From positions 1-45,383 of the forward strand of contig NZ_JANQKD010000097.1 of NCBI RefSeq assembly GCF_028281305.1: a DNA stretch of 45,383 nt. Reading direction: 5' to 3'. The notes below the pieces were generated by a model that saw nothing but the letters and a program-made list of their open reading frames with translations, did not search any database and was not told where the DNA came from. The stretch comes from Pelagibius sp. (GTDB lineage Bacteria > Pseudomonadota > Alphaproteobacteria > Kiloniellales > Kiloniellaceae). The position numbers were made by a program, and so were the translations under genes. Below, one piece after another: positions 24,753 through 32,444 of this stretch; the stretch's first letter is position 1, and each line of letters opens with the position of its first letter.

Positions 24753-25698
24753 GCTGGCCTCCGCGCAGCCGCGGATCGAGCACGGCGTAGAGCAGGTCGA
24801 CCACGAAGTTGACGACCACCACGCTGGCGGCCAGCAGGATCACCAGGTCCTTCACCACAATGAGATCGCGCTGGGCGATGGCCTGAAAGATCAGGCGCCC
24901 GAGACCCGGCAGGTAGAAGACGTTCTCGATGATGATGGTGCCGGCCAGGAGGAAGGAAAACTGCAGGCCCATGATGGTGACCACGGGGATGAGGGCGTTG
25001 CGCACGGCATGGCGCCAGAGGGCGGCGCGGCGGCTGAGGCCCTTGGCCCGGGCGGTGCGCACGAAATCCTCGCCCAGGGTTTCCAGCACCGAGGAGCGGG
25101 TGACACGGGCGAGGATCGCCGCCTGCGGCAGGGCCAGCGCGACCGCAGGCAGGATCAGCGTCTTCAGCGCCGGCCAGAAGCCGGCATCCCAGCCCGCGAA
25201 GCCGCCCGCCGGCAGGACCTGCCAATGCACCGCGAAGAGCAGGATCAGCAGCATGGCGAACCAGAAGTTGGGAATGGCGATCCCCAACTGGGTGAACCCC
25301 ATGACGCCCACGTCGGCGGGCTTGTTGCGCCGCGCCGCCGCCAGCACGCCGAGCGGAATGGCAAGCGCCGTGGAGAGCACGATGGCCATCAGGGCCAGCG
25401 GAAGGGTGAGGCCGATACGCTCGCCCACCAGTTCCCAGACCGGAACGCCATAGGTGTAGCTGCGCCCCAGGTCGCCGGTCACCAACCCGCCGAGCCAGAC
25501 GAGGTAGCGCTCGGCCGCCGGCCGGTCGAGCCCCATCTCCGCCCGCAGCGCCGCCAGCGTATCGGCGCGCGCGTTCACGCCCAGGATGATGGCCGCCGGA
25601 TCGCCCGGCAGCACCTCCATCACCAGGAAAACCAAAAGGCTCGCCACCAGCAGGGTGATGACCAGCGCGGTCAGCCGCTGAACGAGGAAGAGGGCCAT
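24742..25698 (-). CDS. ABC importer permease, Dpp/OppB type
   Basis: Inner-membrane permease of 318 aa with six segments. MALFLVQRLTALVITLLVASLLVFLVMEVLPGDPA is the standard N-terminus of DppB/NikB, and DFVRTARAKGLSRRAALWRHAVRNALIPVVT is the coupling loop. No good ribosome site is seen before the ATG. The gene follows a 225-bp gap that contains REP-like copy B, which separates it from the binding-protein gene and may lower its expression relative to that gene. Confidence 0.92.
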   Translation of the reverse strand: MALFLVQRLTALVITLLVASLLVFLVMEVLPGDPAAIILGVNARADTLAALRAEMGLDRPAAERYLVWLGGLVTGDLGRSYTYGVPVWELVGERIGLTLPLALMAIVLSTALAIPLGVLAAARRNKPADVGVMGFTQLGIAIPNFWFAMLLILLFAVHWQVLPAGGFAGWDAGFWPALKTLILPAVALALPQAAILARVTRSSVLETLGEDFVRTARAKGLSRRAALWRHAVRNALIPVVTIMGLQFSFLLAGTIIIENVFYLPGLGRLIFQAIAQRDLIVVKDLVILLAASVVVVNFVVDLLYAVLDPRLRGGQHVV

Positions 25699-25755
25699 GG
25701 CCTAGTTCGAGAACTCGACGAAGCTGGCGTGCCGTGCTGGATCACCAGCCTGCAT

Positions 25756-25883
25756 GCTTCGCGACGCCCGCCAAGGCGGGCTCCTCAGCATGAGGATCTT
25801 TCTTCGTGCCATACAGGGTCTCCCTCATCCTGAGGAGCGCGGCCGGGCATCAGCCCGGAGGCGCGTCTCGAAAGACGCAGGGT
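25756..25883. repeat. REP-like paired inverted element, copy B
   Basis: Second pair of the element at 954-1057. The left half (25756-25795) reads GCTTCGCGACG, stem CCCGCC/GGCGGG, CTCCTCAGCATGAGG. The right half (25823-25883) reads CCTCATCCTGAGGAG, stem CCGGGC/GCCCGG (25843-25858), CGTCTCGAAAGACG, CAGGGTC. Outer arms are conserved, inner stems differ but pair, as expected for RNA- or DNA-hairpin elements. It lies inside the ABC operon between the binding-protein gene and the first permease gene. Confidence 0.7.
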
Positions 25884-25923
25884 CGCCCTGCAATTCAGAG
25901 CCTCAACCCGGCAACCTACGTCC

Positions 25924-27417
25924 CTACTGCCAAGAGACCGCGGTCAGGTCGTTGGCCTGCACCGGGCTGTTCTCCCAGAGGCCGACGATGTCCTTGTTCC
26001 AGACGCCATGCTTGGCGAGTTGGAAGAGAAAGACGTTCACCGAGTCCGCCGCCAGCTTTTCCTGCGCTTCGGCGAGCAGGCCGTAACGCGCGCCCTCCTC
26101 CACCGTGGTGTTGAGCTTGGCCATCAGCGCCTTGAAGTCAGCGTCCTGGTAATTGAAGTAGTAGGTCTCGCGGCCGTAGATGCCGATGTCCATGGGCTCG
26201 GTGTGCGAGACGATGGTGAGGTCGTAGTCGGTACCCTTGAAGACCTGCTCCAGCCACTGCGCCCACTCGACCTGGCTGATCTCGGTCGCAACACCCACGG
26301 CGGCAAGCTGGGCGGCGATGATCTCGCCGCCGCGGCGCGCGTAGCTGGGCGGCGGCAGCTTGAGGCTGAGCGAGAGCCCGTCACCGTAGCCCGCCTCGGC
26401 CAGAAGGGCCTTGGCCTTGTCCGGGTCGTAGGGGTAGCTGCCGGTCAGGTCGACATAGGCGGGGTGGTGCGGGGCGAAGTGGGTGCCGATGGGCGTGCCA
26501 TAACCGAACATGGCCCCGTCGATCACCGCCTGACGGTCGACCGCGTGGGCCAGCGCCTGACGCACGCGCAGATCGCTGAGCGGTCCGCGGGCGTTGTTGA
26601 TGGCGAGAATGGTCTCCCCCTCCGTGCTGCCGATCACCACCTTGAAACGGGGATCGGCCTCGAACTGCGCCAGCGCCTCAGGCGCCGGGAAATTGGCATA
26701 GGCGTCGATGTCGCCGGCCAGCATGGCCGCTGTCGCCGCAGCGGGATCAGGGATGATCTTGATGGTGGCCCTGGCCAGCCTGGCGGGCGTGCCCCAGTAA
26801 TTGCCGTTGCGGACCATCTCGACCCGGTCGCCCTTCACCCAGCGCTCGAAGGCGAAGGGGCCTGTACCGACGGGATTGGTCTTGTTGTTGGCAACGCTTT
26901 CCGGCGCAACGATGACGGCATCGCCCCAGCCGAGATTGAAGAGCAGATTCCCCGCCGGCTGCTTCAGCGTGACCACCACGGTTTCCGCATCCGGCGTTTC
27001 CACCGAGGCGATCGACTCGAAGAGCCCTTTCTGCGCATTGGTGCTGTCTTCGGCCATGGCGCGGTCGAGGGAGAACTTCACGTCGCCCGAGTCAAAGGCG
27101 GTACCGTCGTGGAACCGCACCCCTGACCGGAGCGCAAAGGTGTAGGTCAGGCCGTCGTCCGAGACCTCCCAGCTTTCGGCCAGGGCAGGCTGTACGGCGC
27201 CGGCGCTGTCGATGCGGGTCAGGCCCTCGAAGATGTTGGCGTAGACCACCTCGTCGATGGCCGCCGCCGCCCCGGCAGTGGGATCGAGGTGCGGCGGCTC
27301 GAGCGGCATGGCCAGGGTAATGCTGTCCTTGGCGGCGGTGGCCGGCAGTGCGCCGAGGCCGATCAGGCCGCAGGCCACCACGCCCGCCTGGATGCTGCGT
27401 GCAAGAAATCTGTTCAT
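25924..27417 (-). CDS. ABC importer substrate-binding protein, peptide/nickel type
   Basis: Periplasmic binding protein of family 5 (SBP_bac_5), 497 aa. The N-terminal 28 residues are a Sec signal peptide (hydrophobic VVACGLIGLGALPATAA). The mature part has ITLAMPLEPPHLDPTAGA, ANIFEGLTRID, LAESWEVSDDGLTYTFALRSGVRFHDGTAFDSGDVKFSLDR and AHAVDRQAVIDG, all typical. The ligand may be a peptide, an opine-type compound, or a metal complex; the fold alone cannot tell. Upstream, the M20 hydrolase gene is 79 bp away on the same strand. GGAGGAGG precedes the start. Confidence 0.93.
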   Translation of the reverse strand: MNRFLARSIQAGVVACGLIGLGALPATAAKDSITLAMPLEPPHLDPTAGAAAAIDEVVYANIFEGLTRIDSAGAVQPALAESWEVSDDGLTYTFALRSGVRFHDGTAFDSGDVKFSLDRAMAEDSTNAQKGLFESIASVETPDAETVVVTLKQPAGNLLFNLGWGDAVIVAPESVANNKTNPVGTGPFAFERWVKGDRVEMVRNGNYWGTPARLARATIKIIPDPAAATAAMLAGDIDAYANFPAPEALAQFEADPRFKVVIGSTEGETILAINNARGPLSDLRVRQALAHAVDRQAVIDGAMFGYGTPIGTHFAPHHPAYVDLTGSYPYDPDKAKALLAEAGYGDGLSLSLKLPPPSYARRGGEIIAAQLAAVGVATEISQVEWAQWLEQVFKGTDYDLTIVSHTEPMDIGIYGRETYYFNYQDADFKALMAKLNTTVEEGARYGLLAEAQEKLAADSVNVFLFQLAKHGVWNKDIVGLWENSPVQANDLTAVSWQ

Positions 27418-27496
27418 CGGTCCGCTCTGCCTCCTCCTTGGCCTCTGGACGGGAGCATGGCCGCTGAACGGCGCCGTCCCCTGCTTTGCCGGAAGT

Positions 27497-28789
27497 TTAG
27501 CCAGCCGCGGCGCTGCCCAAAAGCGTCAATGTCGCAGAGGCCATGACCTTGGCGGAAGCAATCATATCGTCGATACCGACATACTCATCCGGCTGATGGG
27601 CCAGATCGAGGATGCCCGGCCCGTAGGCGATGCAGTCCTCCAGGTGGCCGACCCGCACAATGTGCTTCTGGTCGTAAGTGCCGGGGGAGACCACCTGTTC
27701 CGCCGGGCGGCCCAGCACCGACTCGATGGCGGCAGAGACCGCGCGCACCACCGGCGCCCCGGCATCGGTCAGGGTGGGCTGAAAGGCCAGCACCTCTTTC
27801 AAGGCATAGTCGAATCCGGCGCGGTCGTGCTTCAGGCTCTCGAGGATCGAGACGATCTCGTTCTTCACCGCCTCCGGATCCTCTTCGATGAGGTAGCGGC
27901 GGTCGAGCACCATGCGGCAGGAGTCCGGCACCATGGGCGCCGGCAGGCCCTCGTAGTCTTCGGCGAGGCCGCCGTGGATGGCGTTGATGTTGAGGGTCGA
28001 CTGGCGCGCGCCCTCCGGCACCACCGGCATGGCGGTGCGCTTTTTCGCCAGGGCGGGGTAAAGCTCGCTCTCCAGGCGCTGCAGGAAGGCGCCCATATGG
28101 CGCACGGCGCAGTCCCCCAGGAAGGGCATGGAGCCGTGGGCGATGTGACCCTTGGTCTCCACCTCCGCCCACCAGACCCCGCGGTGGCCGATGCAGACCC
28201 GGTCGACGTTCAGCGGCTCCGGGATAATCACGTGGTCGACCCGCGGCCGTGAGAAGAGGCCCTGCTGCGCCAGATAGCCGACGCCGGCGTAGCCGCCGGA
28301 CTCCTCGTCGACGGTGCCGGAGATCTCCAGCGCCCCGGCAAAGCCGCCGCCCTCCTTGACCCGGGCCTCTTCGACCAGGGCCTCGACGGCGATCACCGCC
28401 GCGGCGATCCCGCCCTTCATGTCGCAGGCGCCGCGGCCATAGACCCGGCCGTTGCGCACCACCGGCGCGAAGGGATCGACCGACCAGCCGCGGCCCGCCG
28501 CCACCACATCGATGTGGCCGTTGAAGTGAACGCAGGGGCCGGGGCGGCTGCCTTCGATGCGGGCGACCACGTTGGTGCGCGGATAGCGCGCCGAATCGCC
28601 CACCACGCCTTCGGCACGGTGATAGGAGACATCGAAGCCGCGCTTGCGCAGCCGCTCCCCGAGAAACTCGGCGCAGGGCGTGTAGGCCTCGCCCGGCGGG
28701 TTCACGGTGGGAAAGCGGATCAAGTCGCAGGTCAGCGCGACCAGGTCCTCCTGCTTCTCCTCGATACGACGAAAGACGGCATCCTGCAT
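27497..28789 (-). CDS. M20-family metallohydrolase (ArgE/DapE type)
   Basis: Cytoplasmic zinc-dependent amidohydrolase or deacylase of 430 aa. The metal site is FNGHIDVV (His92), RGACDMKGGIAAAV (Asp123 bridging) and GTVDEESGG (Glu pair), followed by the dimerisation domain with HRGVWWAEVETKGHIAHGSMP. M20 members cleave N-acyl amino acids or peptides. As first gene of the importer operon it probably processes the imported substrate in the cytoplasm. The pairing of M20 enzymes with peptide-type ABC importers is common. Its own ribosome site is weak, and it is divergent from the trypsin-like protease gene, with 190 bp between. Confidence 0.92.
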   Translation of the reverse strand: MQDAVFRRIEEKQEDLVALTCDLIRFPTVNPPGEAYTPCAEFLGERLRKRGFDVSYHRAEGVVGDSARYPRTNVVARIEGSRPGPCVHFNGHIDVVAAGRGWSVDPFAPVVRNGRVYGRGACDMKGGIAAAVIAVEALVEEARVKEGGGFAGALEISGTVDEESGGYAGVGYLAQQGLFSRPRVDHVIIPEPLNVDRVCIGHRGVWWAEVETKGHIAHGSMPFLGDCAVRHMGAFLQRLESELYPALAKKRTAMPVVPEGARQSTLNINAIHGGLAEDYEGLPAPMVPDSCRMVLDRRYLIEEDPEAVKNEIVSILESLKHDRAGFDYALKEVLAFQPTLTDAGAPVVRAVSAAIESVLGRPAEQVVSPGTYDQKHIVRVGHLEDCIAYGPGILDLAHQPDEYVGIDDMIASAKVMASATLTLLGSAAAG

Positions 28790-28979
28790 GAATGCCAGCT
28801 AGCCACAGAGCGCCACCGGGGCGCAAGCGATAGCCGACACAAAGCAGAGTGGGGGGATCGGGGAACAGGGAAAGGACAGAAATGTCACAAAAGCCCCCTT
28901 CGCCCCTGCAGCGAAGCCCCCACCTATAGACCTGGAGAGAGCGCCGAGCCCGAGGATCGACGATCAGAGGAGACGCGCC

Positions 28980-30095
28980 ATGCCGATTCCCACCGACCTT
29001 CTGCAAGCCAAGCAAACCGTTGCCCCACGGCTGCTGCGCGCCGCCCTGCGCGGCGGCACCGTAACCGCGCGCCGGCCCTTGGGAGTCTCCGGGCGAATCT
29101 CCGGCGCGATCGCCGCCGCCGGCGCCAATGTGCATGCAGTGGGCGTCGGCAAGAAGGTCGTCGCCGGAAAGGCGACGAAGCAGAGCTGCGTACGCTTCTA
29201 TGTGGCGCAGAAACTGCCGCTGTCCCTGCTGGCGCCGCGCGACCGCCTGCCGGAGACCATCGACGGATTGGTCACCGACGTCATCGAGACGGCGCCTGCC
29301 TTCGCGCTGGGCAGCACCGTGGTGAAGAAGCCGCCGTCGAAGACGGCAAGGCCTGCCGCGAAGCGCCGCAGCGCAACGCAGCAGGAGGACTGCAGCGAGG
29401 CCAGGCAGTCCCGCCAGCGTCCGGTTGTCGCCGGCATCAGCGTCGCCCATGAGGACGTGACAGCCGGCACACTCGCCTGCTTCTGCCGTTCGACCCGCAA
29501 TGGCGACGATCCCGGCCAGGTGCTGGCACTGAGCAACAACCACGTCCTCGCCGATACCAACCGAGCGCTCATCGGCGACGACCTGCTGCAGCCGGGCCCA
29601 GCCGACGGCGGATCGGTAACCGACCGCTTCGCGACGCTGCAGCGCTTCCAGGAAATCGTCATCGACGGACAGACGCCGAACCGCATCGACGCCGCCGTCG
29701 GCCTGCTGCTGCCGGAGACCGAAAGCCGGGCGGAGGTCTGCAGCATCGGGCCGCTGTCCGGCGCCGAGCGCGGTGTCGAGGGTATGGAGGTGCGTAAGCA
29801 CGGGCGCACGACCGGCTATACCGAGGGCGTGGTCACGGACGAGTCCTACGACGCACTGGTCGGCATGGACGCCTTCGACCCCGCTGCCGTGGCGCTCTTC
29901 GTCGATCAGCTGCGTATCGAGGTGACGCCGCCCTACAGCGCCATCGGGCTCGGCGGGGACAGCGGGTCGCTGATCGTCAACCGGGCCGCGGCCCGCGCGG
30001 TGGGCCTGTTCTTCGCCGGACCGCAGAGCGGGGTTTACGGCATCGCCAACCAGATGAATGATGTGATGGAGAGCCTGGAAATCGAACCGATCTAG
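28980..30095 (+). CDS. Trypsin-like serine protease with N-terminal module
   Basis: A 371-aa protein. The C-terminal ~220 residues form a chymotrypsin-fold protease with the triad His188 (LSNNHVLAD), Asp237 (RIDAAVGLL) and Ser328 (GGDSGSLIV), plus VGLFFAG as the usual last strand. The N-terminal ~110 residues are a separate module (ANVHAVGVGKK...CVRFYVAQKLPL...IDGLVTDVIE) followed by a basic linker rich in Lys, Arg, Ser and Pro. No signal peptide is evident, so it is likely cytoplasmic, which is unusual for this fold. A good AGAGGAGA site precedes the ATG. It lies opposite a DUF2589 operon and is followed after 12 bp by a small gene. Known cytoplasmic relatives are uncharacterised. Confidence 0.85.
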   Translation: MPIPTDLLQAKQTVAPRLLRAALRGGTVTARRPLGVSGRISGAIAAAGANVHAVGVGKKVVAGKATKQSCVRFYVAQKLPLSLLAPRDRLPETIDGLVTDVIETAPAFALGSTVVKKPPSKTARPAAKRRSATQQEDCSEARQSRQRPVVAGISVAHEDVTAGTLACFCRSTRNGDDPGQVLALSNNHVLADTNRALIGDDLLQPGPADGGSVTDRFATLQRFQEIVIDGQTPNRIDAAVGLLLPETESRAEVCSIGPLSGAERGVEGMEVRKHGRTTGYTEGVVTDESYDALVGMDAFDPAAVALFVDQLRIEVTPPYSAIGLGGDSGSLIVNRAAARAVGLFFAGPQSGVYGIANQMNDVMESLEIEPI

Positions 30096-30107
30096 GAAGC
30101 CTGACCG

Positions 30108-30332
30108 ATGGGCGACCCTCTGGACGAAGCGAAGCAGCGGCTGAAGCACCGCCTGCTCGGCCGCTGCGGTATCCACGCGGTGGGGATCCGCCGCGCGGAC
30201 AACGCGGTCTGCCTCTATGCCGCGGCGATCGAAGACGCCGAGCTGGTCGCACTGCTGCCAGAGATCGAAAGGGAGGTCGCGCCGCTGCGGGTTCTGCTGA
30301 TCGAGGAGGCGCCGCCCAAGGCCGCGGGCTGA
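30108..30332 (+). CDS. Small protein resembling the protease N-terminal module
   Basis: A 74-aa protein. RCGIHAVGIRRADNAVCLYAAAIEDAELVALLPEIEREVAPLRVLLIEEAPP follows the same order of motifs as residues 50-105 of the adjacent protease (hAVGxxx, then a Cys/Val/Leu strand, then a Pro- and Ile-rich stretch). So it may be a free-standing copy of that module, for example an inhibitor, a cofactor or a pairing partner. AGGAAG overlaps the protease stop and lies 8 nt before the start, which supports translation. This similarity was seen by eye and is not statistically tested. Confidence 0.6.
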   Translation: MGDPLDEAKQRLKHRLLGRCGIHAVGIRRADNAVCLYAAAIEDAELVALLPEIEREVAPLRVLLIEEAPPKAAG

Positions 30333-30353
30333 AGCCGGCAAAGCCGCTTTTGC

Positions 30354-31340
30354 TCAAGTCCCATCGCGCTTGCGGTCACGAAACAATCGCCAGCGGCGCC
30401 CCAGGTACCAGAAGAGACCCCAGGGCAGAAGCCGGCGCAGCCGGCGGCGCCAGCCGAACAGCGGCGGCTCGCCCGGCGGCATGGCGATGCAGCGCAGGCC
30501 TTTGACGGCTGGGCGGCCCTCGCCGTCCTGCGGTTCGCGGACGCGCAACGCCTCCGGCCCGAGATGTAGCTCCATACGCTGCGGTGCTTCAGGCGCGATG
30601 GGATCGTAACCGCTGAGGGAAAGCCAGCCGTCGTCCCGGTCCTCCAGGCGGTAGACGACCAGGACCTGGGCTGCCGCGGGCGCGGTCAGGGGGTCGCGCA
30701 GCAGCTCCACCGCAAGAGGCTGCCGCTGCGCCAGCGCCGCCTTGATGCGCTCCAGAGTCTCGGCGGTCCGGGCCCTCAACCAGGCGCCACCGCCAGGGAC
30801 CGGCGGTTTGAGATCCAGGTCCACGGCGACCGAGGTGAAAAGCCCGGTCTCCGACAGCTGACGCTCGAGACTGCGGCTGATCTGCTCCGCCGGGATCCAG
30901 TTGTCGGCAATCCGTCCGGCGGCGGCCCGCCAGACCAGGGAGTCCGCCGCATTGTCCTCGGCCCAGGCGTGAAGCCGTCGCAGCAGATAGGGCTGCAGGG
31001 CGGCCCAGCGCTCCCTGTTCGCCGCGTTGGTGCCGCCCCCGGGGTCGGGGCGCGGCGGGGCGAGGCGGGCCCGGTAGTGATCGACGGCCGCAAGGGCCAG
31101 GACGATGCGGAACAGGGCTTCGGGCTCCGCGGGTGTCGCCGCCAGGCGGTCGACCAGGGCGGTGGCGCCGAAACGCCGGGCCTCTGCGGCGAAATCGCTC
31201 TCCAGGCGCGCCTTGGCCGAACCCGCGGCAACCCGCAGGCGTTCCGCGACAGCCGCTGCCTCCCTGGGCTCCAGCTCCCAAAGGTCCCAGGGCCCGGGAT
31301 CGTCCAGCCAGGGCCGGAACCAGCTTTCAAGCCTGGCCAC
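30354..31340 (-). CDS. Hypothetical protein with Trp/Arg-rich C-terminus
   Basis: A 328-aa protein of unknown family. The GTG start gives MARLESWFRPWLDDPGPWDLWELEP. The first half is helical and Ala-rich. The second half (LAQRQPLAVELLRDPLTAPAAAQVLVVYRLEDRDDGWLSLSGYDP..., then a beta-rich part) recalls the C39-like/papain-like fold strand order NHQVLAYGY...YDPN but with Ala in place of the catalytic His, so any such relative would be inactive. The last 35 residues are strongly basic and Trp-rich (RRRLRRLLPWGLFWYLGRRWRLFRDRKR), a possible membrane or nucleic-acid contact. It is last in the DUF2589 operon and convergent with the small protease-module gene. Confidence 0.6.
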   Translation of the reverse strand: MARLESWFRPWLDDPGPWDLWELEPREAAAVAERLRVAAGSAKARLESDFAAEARRFGATALVDRLAATPAEPEALFRIVLALAAVDHYRARLAPPRPDPGGGTNAANRERWAALQPYLLRRLHAWAEDNAADSLVWRAAAGRIADNWIPAEQISRSLERQLSETGLFTSVAVDLDLKPPVPGGGAWLRARTAETLERIKAALAQRQPLAVELLRDPLTAPAAAQVLVVYRLEDRDDGWLSLSGYDPIAPEAPQRMELHLGPEALRVREPQDGEGRPAVKGLRCIAMPPGEPPLFGWRRRLRRLLPWGLFWYLGRRWRLFRDRKRDGT

Positions 31341-31418
31341 AGTCAGGATCTCTCATGTCTGGTTGCGGACAAGGGAGGCGTGCCTGGGGCGCGGCGGACA
31401 GAGGGGTAGTCTTCAGAA

Positions 31419-31679
31419 CTACCGCGATCGCTGTTTTTTTGCAGCACCCTCACCGCCGGTGCCGGCAGCCGAGGCCGCCATGTCGCGGGCAGCGCCGGTT
31501 TCCTCGTACCACCGGCCGAGGGCATCCAGCGCCTCGCGCGAGGTCTCGCGCTGGGCGGTCAGCTCCAGTCCGCAGCCGGCGCAGACGATGGGTTGCCCGG
31601 ACAGCACCGCGGCAACCGGCAGGGGCAGCGGGCGGCTGCAGGATGGACAGGGGATTTCCCCGGGCTGCGTTGCCGTCAT
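31419..31679 (-). CDS. Zinc-ribbon protein
   Basis: An 86-aa protein. The N-terminal CPSC (11-14) and CAGC (33-36) pairs, spaced about 18 residues, make a classic zinc ribbon of the kind used to bind nucleic acid or other proteins. Then a helix (SREALDALGRWYEETGAARDMAASA) and a basic tail KKQRSR. It starts 3 bp after the upstream DUF2589 gene's stop and is therefore co-translated with it. Exact partner unknown. Confidence 0.7.
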   Translation of the reverse strand: MTATQPGEIPCPSCSRPLPLPVAAVLSGQPIVCAGCGLELTAQRETSREALDALGRWYEETGAARDMAASAAGTGGEGAAKKQRSR

Positions 31680-31682
31680 GGC

Positions 31683-32420
31683 CTAGTCGTCCTTGCTTTC
31701 ACGCGTGCCGTCTTCACTCTGTGCTTCTTCACTCTCTGTTGCGGTCACCGCCTTCTGGCCGGTCGACTCCCCGGCCAGCGCCAGAAGCTGGGCGAGGCCG
31801 GCCGGCATGTCGGCCTGTTCTATGCGCAGCTTCATCTTCAGGAGCATATCGACCGAACGCCGGTCGCCGGGGCGCTGCTCGCGGGCGAAAGCGGCGCGCA
31901 GGGTCGCCGGCGGTTCGCCCAGCGGCCCCTGGCGCTTGGTGGTCATCAACTGGTTGATCTCGGCCTGGCGCTGCGGCAGCGCCTCGGTCTGGATAATCTT
32001 GACGGTGTAGTCCAGCTCCGCGTCTTTGATCTGCAGCGCCGGGATCGGCAGCATGGAGAGCAGCGGGATCTGCACTTCGACCTCTTCGTCGCTGCCGTCG
32101 GCATTGCTGCGGCGGCGCTTGAAGCGGGCCATCTGCAGGTCACCCAGTTCGCCCATGCCGTCGCCGTTGCCGACAAAACCCACCGAGCGGATGAAGCGGG
32201 CCGTCGCCATGGCCGACTGCGCCTCGGCATCCACCAGGGCATGGATCGGCGCACCGATGAGCTGGGCCAGCGACAGCACCGAGCCCTGCGGGTCCGGCAG
32301 ATCACCACGCGAAGACGACGGGCCGCCACTGCTACCGCCGCCGTCATCACCCCCACCAGGCGGCTCGCCGTTTCCGGCGGGCACCGGCACCGCCGCGTCC
32401 TCCGGTGTCTCGTCAGACAT
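31683..32420 (-). CDS. DUF2589 domain protein (C)
   Basis: A 245-aa protein. A disordered Gly/Ser/Asp-rich N-terminus (about 1-45) is followed by the DUF2589 core: LAQLIGAPIHALVDAEAQSAMATARFIRSVGFVGN, then IPLLSMLPIPALQIKDAELDYTVKI. The C-terminus (MLLKMKLRIEQADMPAGLAQLLALA) is shared with the other DUF2589 protein, with an acidic tail. The domain's function is unknown. The AAGGAG site lies 7 nt before the start. It is separated by 24 bp from the 272-aa protein and by 3 bp from the zinc ribbon. Confidence 0.85.
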   Translation of the reverse strand: MSDETPEDAAVPVPAGNGEPPGGGDDGGGSSGGPSSSRGDLPDPQGSVLSLAQLIGAPIHALVDAEAQSAMATARFIRSVGFVGNGDGMGELGDLQMARFKRRRSNADGSDEEVEVQIPLLSMLPIPALQIKDAELDYTVKIIQTEALPQRQAEINQLMTTKRQGPLGEPPATLRAAFAREQRPGDRRSVDMLLKMKLRIEQADMPAGLAQLLALAGESTGQKAVTATESEEAQSEDGTRESKDD

Positions 32421-32444
32421 TGCCGCTCTCCTTTCTGCGCGCGC

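Noticed and set aside
27585..30341. A 2.7-kb open frame on the minus strand across the M20, protease and small-module genes
   Set aside because: It is a high-GC shadow frame: low-complexity, rich in Arg/Gly/Pro, and antisense or out of frame with genes that have complete catalytic motifs.
30333..30353. Short hairpin with TTTT between the small-module gene and the convergent gene
   Set aside because: Only about four base pairs in the stem, too weak to call a terminator.
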